Source of the DNA: Mannheimia glucosida
Lineage (GTDB): Bacteria > Pseudomonadota > Gammaproteobacteria > Enterobacterales > Pasteurellaceae
Reading direction: 5' to 3'
Assembly: GCF_046267875.1 (NCBI RefSeq)
Contig: NZ_CP176502.1
Location: forward strand, 1-64,000
DNA length: 64,000 nt
Within the stretch, counting starts at the first letter, position 1. The number at the start of each line of letters is the position of its first letter. Made by a program: the position numbers and the translations under genes. The notes beneath the pieces are model-generated. The model had not been told where the DNA came from and searched no databases. It saw nothing but the letters and a program-made list of their open reading frames with translations. Below are positions 44,801 through 54,110 of this stretch, piece after piece.

Positions 44801-46472
44801 TGCGATATTGCATCCAAGATAAACTACGTTCAATATTACAATGTTGTCCGGCTTTTAACTCACCGGTTAAACCTGAAATTTTGTAGCCCGGAATATGGCG
44901 GAATTCATTGAATTTGGTTGCCAATGACCACGCATCAGCCCCCATTGCGTATAAACGCATCATTGAGAAATCGCTGTTGGCTAAATTCTCGGCTTTTTTA
45001 TATTCACTAGAACTTTGATCAGCTAACAGTGGCACTTCACTAAATTTTACCCCTTCCATTGAAGTGTAAAAATCAATGCCGTTATTTGGCGAATTACTGC
45101 GAGATGAGGTATAGATCGCTAAACGATCTTTTAAGGTTGAGCTATCAATACCTTGTTTAATTTCTAATACTTGCTCGGCATTCCCCAAAATATATAAAGC
45201 TGCTTTGCTTACTCCTGCATTTTGAATAGCGGCAACGGCATCAAGCGGTTGGTTGTAGTAACGCACATCGGCATCGCTATTGGTAAGCTGACGCCAGCGT
45301 TTGGCAAAGGCTTCTGCCGAGCGGTTGCCGTAGTCATCTTGAGGGGCGGCAACGATAGCGACACTATTACCGTCTTGATAAATTTTTTCCGCCCCTGATT
45401 GTGCCTCAGATTCAGGAGATAAACCGTAGTAACACACCTGAGCAATATTACGCACATTTTCAGTGGCATTCAGTGCCAAAATATTCACGTTTTGGATTTC
45501 TGGGCTAAGTAGCATTTCATCAACACGAGATTTGAGCAATGGCCCGACAATCACATTTGCCCCTTGCTGTTTTGCCTGTGAAATTAAGGAATTAACATCA
45601 GATGAATCGGTATCAAAAGTTTGCACTGCGGTTGGGTCATCAGCCTTAGCATCATTAAAACCACGCTTGATAATATCACCTAAAATTTTTGCATCGCCAC
45701 TTAGAGGCAATAGCAATGCGACACTGTTTAACTGGGTTTGTTGGAAATTATTCACCCCTTGTAATTCCGTTGGCATTACGGCAACCGCACTATGGCTCGG
45801 GTATTGGGCTTTCCAATTATTCATTGCTTGCGGCATCTGTGCCGGTGTCGTCACGTTTTGATTATACACATTAATTAACGCCAACCAGCCTGCAAGCTCT
45901 AACTCACCCGGCTGCGGTACCGCTTTTTCCAACATTCCACGATTGGCATTACGCAAGATTTGCCAAATAAAATCATTATTTTCTTGGCGTTCACGATTCA
46001 TTTTATAAAAACTGTTCAGCTTAGATCTAGCTCGCACAATCCCAATCACGTCTTTTTGGTTTTCTGCAATACGGGCTTGGGTTTGAATATAACGCAAACG
46101 CTGTGCCGGACTTAATAACGGATCTTGAATCGCTTTTAATTGGCTTGTTGCTTGCTCGTTTTTCCCTTGTAATGCAGCAAGTTGAGCAGAGACTAAGGCA
46201 TATTCAAGTTTTTGTACCTCGTTCATCTCTGCGGTCAGAATTTCACTAAAGGTATTTTGAGCCTCATATTCCTTATTTTCATCAATTAATTTACGCACGG
46301 CTAATAGCTGGTATGAAATTTTATCTTCCGCTTCTTTGGTTTGATCTGCTTTATTAATATAGAATTCCGAGCTTGAATACGCTTCATTTTTAATAGATTC
46401 GGTGACAGGATTTACCGATGTACAGGCAGAAATGAATAATGCAATCGCCGTTGGCACCAATGCCTTTTTCAT
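44775..46472 (-). CDS. lpoA: Penicillin-binding protein activator LpoA
   Basis: LpoA is an outer-membrane lipoprotein that reaches through the periplasm to activate PBP1A. From MKKALVPTAIALFISAC (565 residues) the lipobox is ISAC (Cys17), followed by an N-terminal TPR-like helical part (about 35-240) and a C-terminal type-1 periplasmic-binding-protein-like domain (about 245-565; LNSVALLLPLSGDAKILGD). The gene is divergent from rsmI, the E. coli arrangement. An ATG at 46496 adds eight residues and would place the lipobox too deep. Confidence 0.93.
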   Translation of the reverse strand: MKKALVPTAIALFISACTSVNPVTESIKNEAYSSSEFYINKADQTKEAEDKISYQLLAVRKLIDENKEYEAQNTFSEILTAEMNEVQKLEYALVSAQLAALQGKNEQATSQLKAIQDPLLSPAQRLRYIQTQARIAENQKDVIGIVRARSKLNSFYKMNRERQENNDFIWQILRNANRGMLEKAVPQPGELELAGWLALINVYNQNVTTPAQMPQAMNNWKAQYPSHSAVAVMPTELQGVNNFQQTQLNSVALLLPLSGDAKILGDIIKRGFNDAKADDPTAVQTFDTDSSDVNSLISQAKQQGANVIVGPLLKSRVDEMLLSPEIQNVNILALNATENVRNIAQVCYYGLSPESEAQSGAEKIYQDGNSVAIVAAPQDDYGNRSAEAFAKRWRQLTNSDADVRYYNQPLDAVAAIQNAGVSKAALYILGNAEQVLEIKQGIDSSTLKDRLAIYTSSRSNSPNNGIDFYTSMEGVKFSEVPLLADQSSSEYKKAENLANSDFSMMRLYAMGADAWSLATKFNEFRHIPGYKISGLTGELKAGQHCNIERSLSWMQYRNGAIQQAY

Positions 46473-46569
46473 TGTATGGTTTAAAATAGTTGCCATTGTC
46501 AGATCCTCAATAGAATATAATGTGCTAAATTTAATGTGAAATCTTACTTATCAAACGAGCTAAAAGCAA

Positions 46570-47442
46570 ATGAAAAACAGACAAAATTCATCTGAAATCA
46601 ACCCAAATTACGGAATTTTATATATTGTTGCCACCCCCATCGGCAATTTGGGCGATATTACCCAACGAGCGTTAGATACCCTTTCCTCTGTCGATTTAGT
46701 CGCCGCCGAAGACACCCGCCACAGCGGTTTATTGCTAAGCCATTACGGTATTAAAAAACCGTTTTTTGCCTTGCACGACCATAATGAACAGCAGAAAGCG
46801 GTCGTTTTAGTCGAAAAATTAGCAAAAGGTGAAAATATCGCCCTAATTTCCGATGCCGGCACGCCACTGATTAGCGACCCGGGCTTTCATCTTGTCCGCC
46901 ATTGCCGCCAAGCAGGAGTAAAAGTTGTACCGATTCCCGGTGCTTGTGCCGCGGTTACCGCATTATGTGCTTCAGGCATTGCTTCAGACCGCTTTTGTTT
47001 TGAAGGGTTCTTACCTGCGAAAACAAAATCCCGCTGCGATAAACTTACCGAGCTTGAAAACGAGCCTCGCACGCTGATTTTTTATGAATCCACCCACCGC
47101 ATTTTAGACACCCTTGCCGATATGCAGACTGTTTTTGGCGAAGATCGCTATGTGGTGATGGCGAGAGAAATCACGAAAACGTGGGAAACCATTTACGGTG
47201 ATCAACTGGGTAACTTAATCGACTGGCTGAAAGAAGACAGTAACCGCATTAAAGGTGAAATTGTGCTGGTGGTTGAGGGCAAACCTCAAAGTAGTGAGGA
47301 AGCATTTTCCAGCCAAGCAATCAAATTGCTGGAATTACTCTGCCAAGAACTCCCGCTTAAAAAAGCCGCTGCCATTGTGGCAGAAACCTTTGGTTACAAG
47401 AAAAATGCGTTGTATCAATATGGACTGGAGCATTTTGAGTAA
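46570..47442 (+). CDS. rsmI: 16S rRNA 2'-O-methyltransferase RsmI
   Basis: RsmI methylates the 2'-OH of C1402 in 16S rRNA. The 290 residues start with a short polar tail, then GILYIVATPIGNLGDITQRAL, the typical tetrapyrrole-methylase-type SAM site, with AAEDTRHSGLLL and ALISDAGTPLISDPG. Divergent from lpoA with 97 bases between the starts. Confidence 0.95.
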   Translation: MKNRQNSSEINPNYGILYIVATPIGNLGDITQRALDTLSSVDLVAAEDTRHSGLLLSHYGIKKPFFALHDHNEQQKAVVLVEKLAKGENIALISDAGTPLISDPGFHLVRHCRQAGVKVVPIPGACAAVTALCASGIASDRFCFEGFLPAKTKSRCDKLTELENEPRTLIFYESTHRILDTLADMQTVFGEDRYVVMAREITKTWETIYGDQLGNLIDWLKEDSNRIKGEIVLVVEGKPQSSEEAFSSQAIKLLELLCQELPLKKAAAIVAETFGYKKNALYQYGLEHFE

Positions 47443-47483
47443 CAGACAAGCGGTCAGATTTGGTGAATTTTTTGCAAACTGGG

Positions 47484-47514
47484 CTTACCCTCTCCACCTG
47501 TGGGAGAGGATAAG
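47484..47514. repeat. CCTCTCC / GGAGAGG hairpin after rsmI
   Basis: CTTA-C-CCTCTCC and GGAGAGG-A-TAAG pair around ACCTGTG. A related CCCTCTCC/GGGAGAGGG hairpin occurs between hemE and yjaG. It lies where rsmI and the convergent MFS gene end, with a single uptake-signal core just before (ACAAGCGGTCAGATTT near 47447). Confidence 0.6.
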
Positions 47515-47518
47515 TATT

Positions 47519-48679
47519 TCACTTTTCCGTTTTTCGTAATAAGTTACGGTAGGCATACGCCATAATTGCGAACATCAAAAGCAAATATAGCGGTAATAAT
47601 TGAATACTGATGGCATTGGCGATAAAGCCAAAAATTGGCGGTAATAACAGCACACCGATATAGGCACTTGCCATTTGCACGCCAATTACCGATTGCGATT
47701 TGTCCTCGCCGAAAAACGTAGGGGTAGAATGAATTAAGCACGGGAAAATAGGAGCACAGCCAAGCCCGATAATAATTAAACTTGCCAGCGTAACATATTT
47801 GCCTAAGGGTAAACACAGTATAGCAATGCCAAGTAAAATCAAAGCTGAACCGAGTTTAATCATTTGCCTGTTGCTAAATTTAAGGGTCAGGAAGCCACTT
47901 ACGCCTCTGCCAACGGTAATGCCGATAAAGAAAATACTGCCGAACGCAGCCGCTTGTTCCAAACTAACGTCTTTGACCATTACAAAATAGCTACTCGCCC
48001 ACAGCCCGGCGGTTTGTTCTACGCCACAATAGCCAAAAAAAGCTAAAATACCATATTTCACGCCCGGAATTTTCAGCGTTTCTTTTAAGCTCATCGGTTT
48101 TGCCGAATGGTTAATTTCAGCGGTAGTCTGCTTGCGTGATTTCCAAAAAGGCAGTGAGCAAAACAGCATTAGGGTTAGCCCGATTTGTAGCATCGAAATG
48201 GCGAAATACCCTGCCTCCCAGCCTCGCCCTTGCAATAAGGCGTAGCCTAAAATATGCGGCCCGATAGAAGCTCCAACGCCCCACATACAATGCAGCCAGC
48301 TCATATGGCGGCTGGCGTAGTGAACTGCCACATAGTTATTCAACGCCGCATCAACCGCCCCTGCCCCTAAGCCGTAAGGAATTGCCCACAAACATAAGAT
48401 CCAGAAAGAATCACTGATTGAAAAGCCCCACAATGCTAAAGCCGTTAAGGCAACGCTGATGACCATCACTTTGCCGGTGCCGAGCTGGTAGGTCAGTTTG
48501 TCCGACATCAAGCTGGAAGTAATAGTGCCAATCGACATAATCATCGACACCACACCGGCATAGGAAAGCGGCACGGCAAGCTGTTGGTGCATTGACGGCC
48601 ACGCCGAGCCTAAAATAGCATCAGGCAACCCTAGGCTGATAAAAGAGAGATAAATAATAGCGAGCAGAAGGTTAGTCAT
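47519..48679 (-). CDS. MFS transporter, fucose-permease-like group
   Basis: A 386-residue major facilitator with about twelve helices. The N-terminus YLSFISLGLPDAILGSAWPSMHQQL is typical of a fucose-permease-like MFS subfamily seen in many bacteria. Substrate unknown. It stands alone, with a gap of 72 bases to the putP stop upstream, so transcription from its own promoter is likely. Confidence 0.8.
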   Translation of the reverse strand: MTNLLLAIIYLSFISLGLPDAILGSAWPSMHQQLAVPLSYAGVVSMIMSIGTITSSLMSDKLTYQLGTGKVMVISVALTALALWGFSISDSFWILCLWAIPYGLGAGAVDAALNNYVAVHYASRHMSWLHCMWGVGASIGPHILGYALLQGRGWEAGYFAISMLQIGLTLMLFCSLPFWKSRKQTTAEINHSAKPMSLKETLKIPGVKYGILAFFGYCGVEQTAGLWASSYFVMVKDVSLEQAAAFGSIFFIGITVGRGVSGFLTLKFSNRQMIKLGSALILLGIAILCLPLGKYVTLASLIIIGLGCAPIFPCLIHSTPTFFGEDKSQSVIGVQMASAYIGVLLLPPIFGFIANAISIQLLPLYLLLMFAIMAYAYRNLLRKTEK

Positions 48680-48721
48680 GGCTTACAAGCGGTTAAAGTT
48701 CTCAAATTTTTTGCAAAAAAA

Positions 48722-48744
48722 TGGCTTAAGGAGACCTTAAGCCA
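48722..48744 (-). terminator. Terminator after putP
   Basis: TGGCTTAAGG-AGA-CCTTAAGCCA, a 10-bp stem; on the minus strand the run TTTTTTTGC follows. It ends the putP transcript 8 bases past the stop. Confidence 0.85.
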
Positions 48745-48751
48745 GATTTTA

Positions 48752-50266
48752 TTATTTCACTTCTGCCAAATAGGCTTTGTTGGCACGGTCAAAAGTGTCT
48801 AACACTTCTTTGTTCGGCATTGGCGTAATCAGCGATACCACAATGATCATTACAGTAGCAGCAATAAAGCCCGGGATCATCGAGTAAATTTCAGGTAAGC
48901 CCAGCTTAAGTGTAATATCGCCCCAAAAATGCACGATTAACGCACCGGTCAGCATTCCGGCAATCGCCCCGAAACCGTTCATACGTTTCCAGAACAGCGA
49001 AAGCAATACCACAGGCCCGAATGCCGAGCCGAAACCTGCCCACGCATTTCGCACTAAGCCAAATACTTTGCTGTCCGGGTCTTGGGCGATATAAATAGCT
49101 AATGCTGCCACCGCAAGCACCATCAAGCGGCTTAACCAAACCAGTTCTTTATCGGAGGCTTGAGGGCGTAAAATGCCTTTGTATAAATCTTCGGTAATCG
49201 CACTTGAACAAATCAGTAATTGAGCGGAAAGGGTACTCATTACCGCAGCAAGAATGGCAGATAATAAAATGCCGGCTACCCAAGGGTTAAATAACAATTT
49301 AGCTAATTCAATGAAAATTTGTTCCGGATTTTTGCTGATATTGCCGACTTGCTCCGGGTTGCCAAAGAAATATGCCATACCAAAATAACCAATACCTATT
49401 GCCCCCAGTAAGCAGATAATCATCCAAGTCATACTGATACGGCGTGCATTTTCAAGAGACTTCACACTTTCTGCCGCCATAAAACGCACCACAATATGCG
49501 GTTGTCCGAAATAACCCAGCCCCCACGCCATTAAGCTGATAATGCCTAATACGCTGGTGCCGGTGAAAATGTCGTTGTAGTCTTTTTGTGCCATCTCGCC
49601 TGCACGATCAATTAAGGCTTGCATTTCATCAAAACCACCTAAGTTATACATCACAAAAAACGGGGTAAGAATCAGGGCAAAAACCATTAATGAAGCTTGA
49701 ATAGTATCCGTCCAACTTACTGCTAAGAAACCACCAATAAAGGTGTAAAGAATGGTAGCAACAGCCCCATACCAAATCGCTTGGTGGTACGGTAAGCCAA
49801 ATAAGTTTTCAAATACTCTCGCACCGGCTACAACGCCCGATGCACAGTAAATTGCAAAAAAGAGTAAAAAAATGACCGCTGATAAAATCTTAATTAAACG
49901 GGTTTTATCGCCAAAACGATTGTGGAAGTATTCGGGTAAGGTTAAGGCATCGCCACTGTGTTCCGTGTGAGAGCGTAATCTGCCTGCGACTAATTTCCAG
50001 TTTAGATAAGCACCGATAGTTAAACCGATAGCAATCCAGCCTTCTATCAAACCGCCTGCATAAACGGCTCCGGGTAATCCCATCAGCAACCAGCCGGACA
50101 TATCTGATGCACCGGCAGAAAGTGCGGTCACAAAGCTACCTAAACGGCGACCGCCTAAAATATAGTCTGAAAGGTTATTGGTAACACGATAGGCAATAAA
50201 GCCGATGGCAATCATTCCTAGAATATAGACAACAAACATAATTGTTGTTGGATCAAGACCAAACAT
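48752..50266 (-). CDS. putP: Sodium/proline symporter PutP
   Basis: A sodium:solute symporter that imports proline. From MFGLDPTTIMFVVYI (504 residues; GAGGAT ribosome site) it has about thirteen helices, the sodium-site stretch LSAGASDMSGWLLMGLPGA near 50-68, and the family signature region GGFLAVSWTDTIQASLM. The length matches E. coli PutP (502). No putA is next to it; instead an IclR regulator lies upstream in the same direction. Confidence 0.92.
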   Translation of the reverse strand: MFGLDPTTIMFVVYILGMIAIGFIAYRVTNNLSDYILGGRRLGSFVTALSAGASDMSGWLLMGLPGAVYAGGLIEGWIAIGLTIGAYLNWKLVAGRLRSHTEHSGDALTLPEYFHNRFGDKTRLIKILSAVIFLLFFAIYCASGVVAGARVFENLFGLPYHQAIWYGAVATILYTFIGGFLAVSWTDTIQASLMVFALILTPFFVMYNLGGFDEMQALIDRAGEMAQKDYNDIFTGTSVLGIISLMAWGLGYFGQPHIVVRFMAAESVKSLENARRISMTWMIICLLGAIGIGYFGMAYFFGNPEQVGNISKNPEQIFIELAKLLFNPWVAGILLSAILAAVMSTLSAQLLICSSAITEDLYKGILRPQASDKELVWLSRLMVLAVAALAIYIAQDPDSKVFGLVRNAWAGFGSAFGPVVLLSLFWKRMNGFGAIAGMLTGALIVHFWGDITLKLGLPEIYSMIPGFIAATVMIIVVSLITPMPNKEVLDTFDRANKAYLAEVK

Positions 50267-50359
50267 TATTAATGAATCCTCAAGATTTCTTATTGTATAA
50301 AGACTAAAGTGAGTAAAGGGTGAAAGATTACCTGAAATAATCAAAATGGCAACACAAAA

Positions 50360-51148
50360 TTACCGTCCGCCCAGCTCGGCTGAAATTTTTTCCGCCGTTT
50401 CTTGAATAGCCGGCAGTAGATTTTCTTGCCCTAGCTGATTTAAACGAGCCGTTGAAAGCGAAACGGAAATCGCATAATGGACTTTTTGCTGATGGTCGAA
50501 AATCGGGCAAGCGATACAAGAAACTCCTAGTTCATTTTCTTCGTTGTCCATTGCAAAACCTTGCTGGCGAATGGTTTCCAGCTCTGTTTGCATTCCGTCA
50601 ATCGTCGTAATGGTATTGACCGTCAGTTTTTGAATAATGTCTGATTTAGTCTGCCAATATTGTGGAATGTAATCTGCCGAACCATAAGCAAGAAACAGCT
50701 TCCCCATTCCCGAGCAATAGAGTTGCATTTGTTGCCCGATATAGGCTCGAGTACGCATCATTCCGGTGGTGGCTTCTAATTTATTGATTAAAATGGCGTG
50801 ATTGTTTTCCCGCATCGCAAAATTCACCGTCTCGCCTAAGGTTAAATTTAGGGCTTCTAAATGTGGAGCAGCGATATGCAAAATGTTAATCGAACTTAAG
50901 GCTCGCTGCCCGATAGCCAAACATTTGGTGGTTAAGCGATAACTGCCCGCAGTCGGTGCGGGGCGGACATAGCCCTCTTGTTGTAGACCTTGTAGCAGGC
51001 GGTGAACCGTGCTTTTGTTTAGCCCCGAAAGCTCAGCTAAATGAGCAAGCGGACAGCCGTTTGGGAATTTTGCTAACAATTCCAACAGTGTTAAGCCACG
51101 AATTAAACTTTGATTTCCACTCGATTCCTTTTCTTTCTTTGCATTCAT
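50360..51148 (-). CDS. IclR-family transcriptional regulator
   Basis: A 262-residue regulator from MNAKKEKESSGNQSL. The N-terminal winged helix (about 13-70; LLELLAKFPNGCPLAHLAELSGLNKSTVHRLLQGL) is followed by a GAF-like effector domain with GVSCIACPIFD. It overlaps the preceding cyclo-ligase gene by four bases (ATGA) and lies 93 bases upstream of putP. Regulating putP is the simplest guess from context; the effector is unknown. Confidence 0.85.
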   Translation of the reverse strand: MNAKKEKESSGNQSLIRGLTLLELLAKFPNGCPLAHLAELSGLNKSTVHRLLQGLQQEGYVRPAPTAGSYRLTTKCLAIGQRALSSINILHIAAPHLEALNLTLGETVNFAMRENNHAILINKLEATTGMMRTRAYIGQQMQLYCSGMGKLFLAYGSADYIPQYWQTKSDIIQKLTVNTITTIDGMQTELETIRQQGFAMDNEENELGVSCIACPIFDHQQKVHYAISVSLSTARLNQLGQENLLPAIQETAEKISAELGGR

Positions 51149-51723
51149 TTGGCTGCTCCCAAAATAATATGATCTAACGGCATATCCCAACTCTCAATCG
51201 GTAATTGTTCGACTTGCTGGCATTCGTGTGCCAAGCCAACACTAATCAGATGCGGTGCTTGAGCAAGGGTTCTATCATAAAAGCCACCGCCCATTCCCAG
51301 CCGATTTCCGGCTTTATCACAAGCGACAAGCGGGGTAAAAATCATCTCTAATTCTTGCAACGGAATGATATTTCTAACATCTAATACCGGTTCTTGAATC
51401 CCCAAGCGGTTAAATTTTAACGATGTTTTGCAATTGTAATTTAAAAACAATAATTGACCGCTTGTGAAAGGGTGCAACAGCGGCAAATAAAGCTTTTTAC
51501 CCTGTTGAAGTAATTGTTCCATTAAAGGCAGCGGTGAAATTTCACAGTTAAAAGGCAAATAAAACGCAATATGTGAGACTTGGTAAGATTCAATCAATGA
51601 AAGGGCTTGAGGAATAATGGATTCGGCTGCTTGAGCTTGCTGACTGGCGGTTAAACTTTGCCGTTTAAGCCGCATGGCTTGCCGTAATTGGCTACGAAGA
51701 TCGGTTAAAGATGATTGATTCAT
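51145..51723 (-). CDS. ygfA: 5-formyltetrahydrofolate cyclo-ligase
   Basis: Converts 5-formyl-THF to 5,10-methenyl-THF with ATP. The 192 residues have the N-terminal basic part (LRSQLRQAMRLKRQSL), the fold core IAFYLPFNCEISPLPL, and the ATP-binding signature RLGMGGGFYDRTLA near 146-159. The gene directly follows 6S RNA, as ygfA does in E. coli, so 6S is probably processed from the same transcript. Confidence 0.94.
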   Translation of the reverse strand: MNQSSLTDLRSQLRQAMRLKRQSLTASQQAQAAESIIPQALSLIESYQVSHIAFYLPFNCEISPLPLMEQLLQQGKKLYLPLLHPFTSGQLLFLNYNCKTSLKFNRLGIQEPVLDVRNIIPLQELEMIFTPLVACDKAGNRLGMGGGFYDRTLAQAPHLISVGLAHECQQVEQLPIESWDMPLDHIILGAAK

Positions 51724-51725
51724 AT

Positions 51726-51916
51726 AAAGACCCGAGATGCCGCTACCAGTAATGGTCCTTGAACCAGTCGGTTCAAGGGAGTCAAACTTAACTGCTTTTA
51801 GGCTTCTTACTCCTAATTAAATTAGGGTAAGCCTGCTCACCAGCGTTAGATGTCCAACTCAAAGTTTCAAATTATCGGCTCAGGGACGTAACTCGTAACG
51901 CACACCCCAGGCAAGA
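51726..51916 (-). ncRNA. ssrS: 6S RNA
   Basis: 6S RNA mimics an open promoter and binds sigma-70 RNA polymerase. About 190 nt on the minus strand. Shared with E. coli 6S: TCCCTGAGCCGATAATTT near the 5' side, GGTGAGCA and AGCCT in the middle, the CCTTGAACC...GGTTCAAGG hairpin, and GCGGCATCTCGG at the 3' end. The closing stem forms between CCTGGGGTG (5' end) and CATCTCGGG (3' end) with wobble pairs. A TACTAT -10 element lies just upstream. Location between zapA and ygfA matches E. coli. Confidence 0.93.
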
Positions 51917-52020
51917 CTTATAGTAACGGAATTTGATGATTTTTCCTAGTATTTAATACCACAAAATGCAAATTCTCAATCTTTTTGGCTTTATTCCTAA
52001 TCAATTTGATTAAAAATTAC

Positions 52021-52311
52021 CTAATTGGATTGAAATTTACCAAGCGAATTATCTAACTGCTCAATGCAAGCGACCAACACATTTTTATTTTCTGCATTTT
52101 GGCGTTGGGCTTGTTCCAATTCATAATTTAAATTCAGTGCCACAATCGCTAACACTTTTTCAAGCTGAATAATGCCGGACTGCTCTTTCAATACCGCCAC
52201 ACGCTCTTCCAAACGCTGTGCTGAAGCCAGTAAATGCTCTTGCTGTTCAACAGGGCATTGCAAGCGTAAAACCTGCCCAAAAATCTGTAGTTCGATATTA
52301 TTTGCCGACAT
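52021..52311 (-). CDS. zapA: Cell division protein ZapA
   Basis: ZapA bundles FtsZ filaments at the division ring. From MSANNIELQIFGQVLRLQCP (96 residues) it has the N-terminal beta head and a long C-terminal coiled coil (about 55-92). An in-frame extension to 52422 would cross the divergent gene's start and has no family support. Divergent from ygfB and upstream of ssrS, the E. coli order. Confidence 0.92.
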   Translation of the reverse strand: MSANNIELQIFGQVLRLQCPVEQQEHLLASAQRLEERVAVLKEQSGIIQLEKVLAIVALNLNYELEQAQRQNAENKNVLVACIEQLDNSLGKFQSN

Positions 52312-52389
52312 AAATACGAAATCCTCACTTAATCGCAAAATTTTTGCTATATTATGCCATTCTTTAGCAAAATCACAAATAATCCCATT

Positions 52390-52947
52390 ATGGCTATCAC
52401 AGATTCCCAACAATTTAAACAACTGGTATCACAATTACACATTGATGACACACCGGCAGAATTTCACGGTTTTTTATGCGGTTTAATTGCCGGCGGTATT
52501 CAAGATGAGTCTTGGAAAACCCTTACCTACCAATTTACCAATGACGGTCACGCATTTTCTATTGAGCCGTTAAATACCTTAACCGATTTTTATCAACAAT
52601 TAACCGAAAGTTTTTCGGAAGCTAACACGCTGTTTAGTCTTTGGTTGCCACAAAACGAAGAAGACGGTTTTGCCTTGGCGGACAGCATTTCCGAATGGAC
52701 AAACAGTTTCTTACTAGGGCTTGGCGTTGCTCAACCTAAATTACAACAAGAAACCGATGAGGTCGGCGAGGCGATTGATGATTTAGATGAAATCGCCAAA
52801 CTGGGCTACAGTGACGATGATAATAACGAGGAACTGCTGGAAGCAGGCGAAGAAGTGTTGGAATATCTGCGTGTTTTAGCCTTGTTCTTACACAGCCATT
52901 TTGCTTTGGGCGTGCCGAAAACAGAAGAAAAGCCACAATTACATTAA
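52390..52947 (+). CDS. ygfB: UPF0149 protein YgfB
   Basis: A 185-residue UPF0149 protein from MAITDSQQFKQLVSQ. Family traits seen: an all-helical N-terminal half with AEFHGFLCGLIAGG (near 21-34) and an acidic C-terminal stretch (DEVGEAIDDLDEIAKLGYSD). Divergent from zapA as in E. coli, where ygfB precedes pepP-ubiH; here hemE follows instead. Molecular function uncertain. Confidence 0.88.
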   Translation: MAITDSQQFKQLVSQLHIDDTPAEFHGFLCGLIAGGIQDESWKTLTYQFTNDGHAFSIEPLNTLTDFYQQLTESFSEANTLFSLWLPQNEEDGFALADSISEWTNSFLLGLGVAQPKLQQETDEVGEAIDDLDEIAKLGYSDDDNNEELLEAGEEVLEYLRVLALFLHSHFALGVPKTEEKPQLH

Positions 52948-52992
52948 TACAAGCGGTTCAATTTTACTAAAATTTTGTAAATGTATTACGCA

Positions 52993-53012
52993 GGGCGAAA
53001 AATATTTCGCCC
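52993..53012. repeat. GGGCGAAA / TTTCGCCC hairpin before hemE
   Basis: GGGCGAAA-AATA-TTTCGCCC, then CCTACC. It sits 24 bases before the hemE start and shares the CCCCTACC end with the palindrome after argE. It may be a small repeat, or end the ygfB transcript. Confidence 0.5.
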
Positions 53013-53036
53013 CTACCAAAATCAAAGGAAAAACCA

Positions 53037-54101
53037 ATGTCAGAATTAAAAAACGATCTCTATTTAAAAGCGTTATTGCGTGAACCTGTGGATATGACCC
53101 CAGTTTGGATGATGCGTCAAGCCGGGCGTTACTTGCCGGAATATAAAGCCACCCGAGCAGAAGCTGGCGATTTTATGTCGCTCTGCCGCAACGCTGATTT
53201 AGCGTGTGAAGTGACCTTACAACCGCTACGCCGTTATGAACTCGATGCTGCTATCCTATTTTCCGATATTTTAACTGTGCCTGATGCAATGGGTTTAGGT
53301 TTAAGTTTTGGTGCTGGAGAAGGCCCGAAATTTGCCCGCCCGGTGGCAAGCCTCAATGATGTCAATCAGCTACCGATTCCTGATCCGGAAGACGAGTTGC
53401 AATATGTAATGAATGCGGTGCGTATCATTCGCCGAGAATTGAAAGGCGAAGTGCCATTAATTGGTTTTTCAGGCAGCCCTTGGACACTCGCCACCTATAT
53501 GGTCGAAGGCGGTTCAAGCAAAGCATTTACCAAAATCAAAAAAATGCTCTATGCCGAACCACACATTCTGCACAAGTTGCTGGATAAGTTAGCCGACAGT
53601 GTGATTTTATACTTAAACGCCCAAATCAAAGCCGGTGCTCAAGCAGTGATGGTGTTCGACACTTGGGGCGGTGTATTGGCTCACGAGGATTATAAAGCCT
53701 TCTCATTACACTATATGCACAAAATTGTGGACGGTTTAATTCGAGAAAATGAGGGACGTAAAGTGCCTGTTACGCTATTTACCAAAGGCGGTGGCTTATG
53801 GTTAGAAGCGATTGCAGACACCGGCTGCGATGCCGTTGGCTTAGATTGGACGGTGGATATTGCCGATGCTCGCCGCCGTGTTGGCAACAAAGTTGCGTTG
53901 CAAGGCAATATGGATCCTAGCGTGCTGTATGCAAGCCCTGAACGAATCGAACAAGAAGTGAAAAACATTCTTGCCGGTTTTGGTAACGGCAGCGGACACG
54001 TCTTTAATCTTGGACACGGTATTCACTTAGATGTACCGGTGGAAAGCCCGAAAGTGTTTGTTGATGCGATTCACAACTACTCGAAGCAGTATCATAAATA
54101 A
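53037..54101 (+). CDS. hemE: Uroporphyrinogen decarboxylase
   Basis: Removes the four acetate carboxyls of uroporphyrinogen III to give coproporphyrinogen III in haem synthesis. The 354 residues contain signature 1 PVWMMRQAGRYLPEY (near 21-35) and signature 2 GFSGSPWTLATYMVEGG (near 143-159). AAAGGAAAA is the ribosome site. In E. coli nfi lies between hemE and yjaG; here a hairpin repeat takes its place. Confidence 0.97.
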   Translation: MSELKNDLYLKALLREPVDMTPVWMMRQAGRYLPEYKATRAEAGDFMSLCRNADLACEVTLQPLRRYELDAAILFSDILTVPDAMGLGLSFGAGEGPKFARPVASLNDVNQLPIPDPEDELQYVMNAVRIIRRELKGEVPLIGFSGSPWTLATYMVEGGSSKAFTKIKKMLYAEPHILHKLLDKLADSVILYLNAQIKAGAQAVMVFDTWGGVLAHEDYKAFSLHYMHKIVDGLIRENEGRKVPVTLFTKGGGLWLEAIADTGCDAVGLDWTVDIADARRRVGNKVALQGNMDPSVLYASPERIEQEVKNILAGFGNGSGHVFNLGHGIHLDVPVESPKVFVDAIHNYSKQYHK

Positions 54102-54110
54102 TGGATAAAA

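Noticed and set aside
47255..47539. A frame overlapping the 3' end of rsmI
   Set aside because: It is the +1/+2 frame of rsmI running into the downstream hairpin; rsmI itself has full family length, so no frameshift is needed.
52311..52422. N-terminal extension of ZapA to 52422
   Set aside because: It would overlap the divergent ygfB start, and ZapA of 96 residues already has the whole domain.
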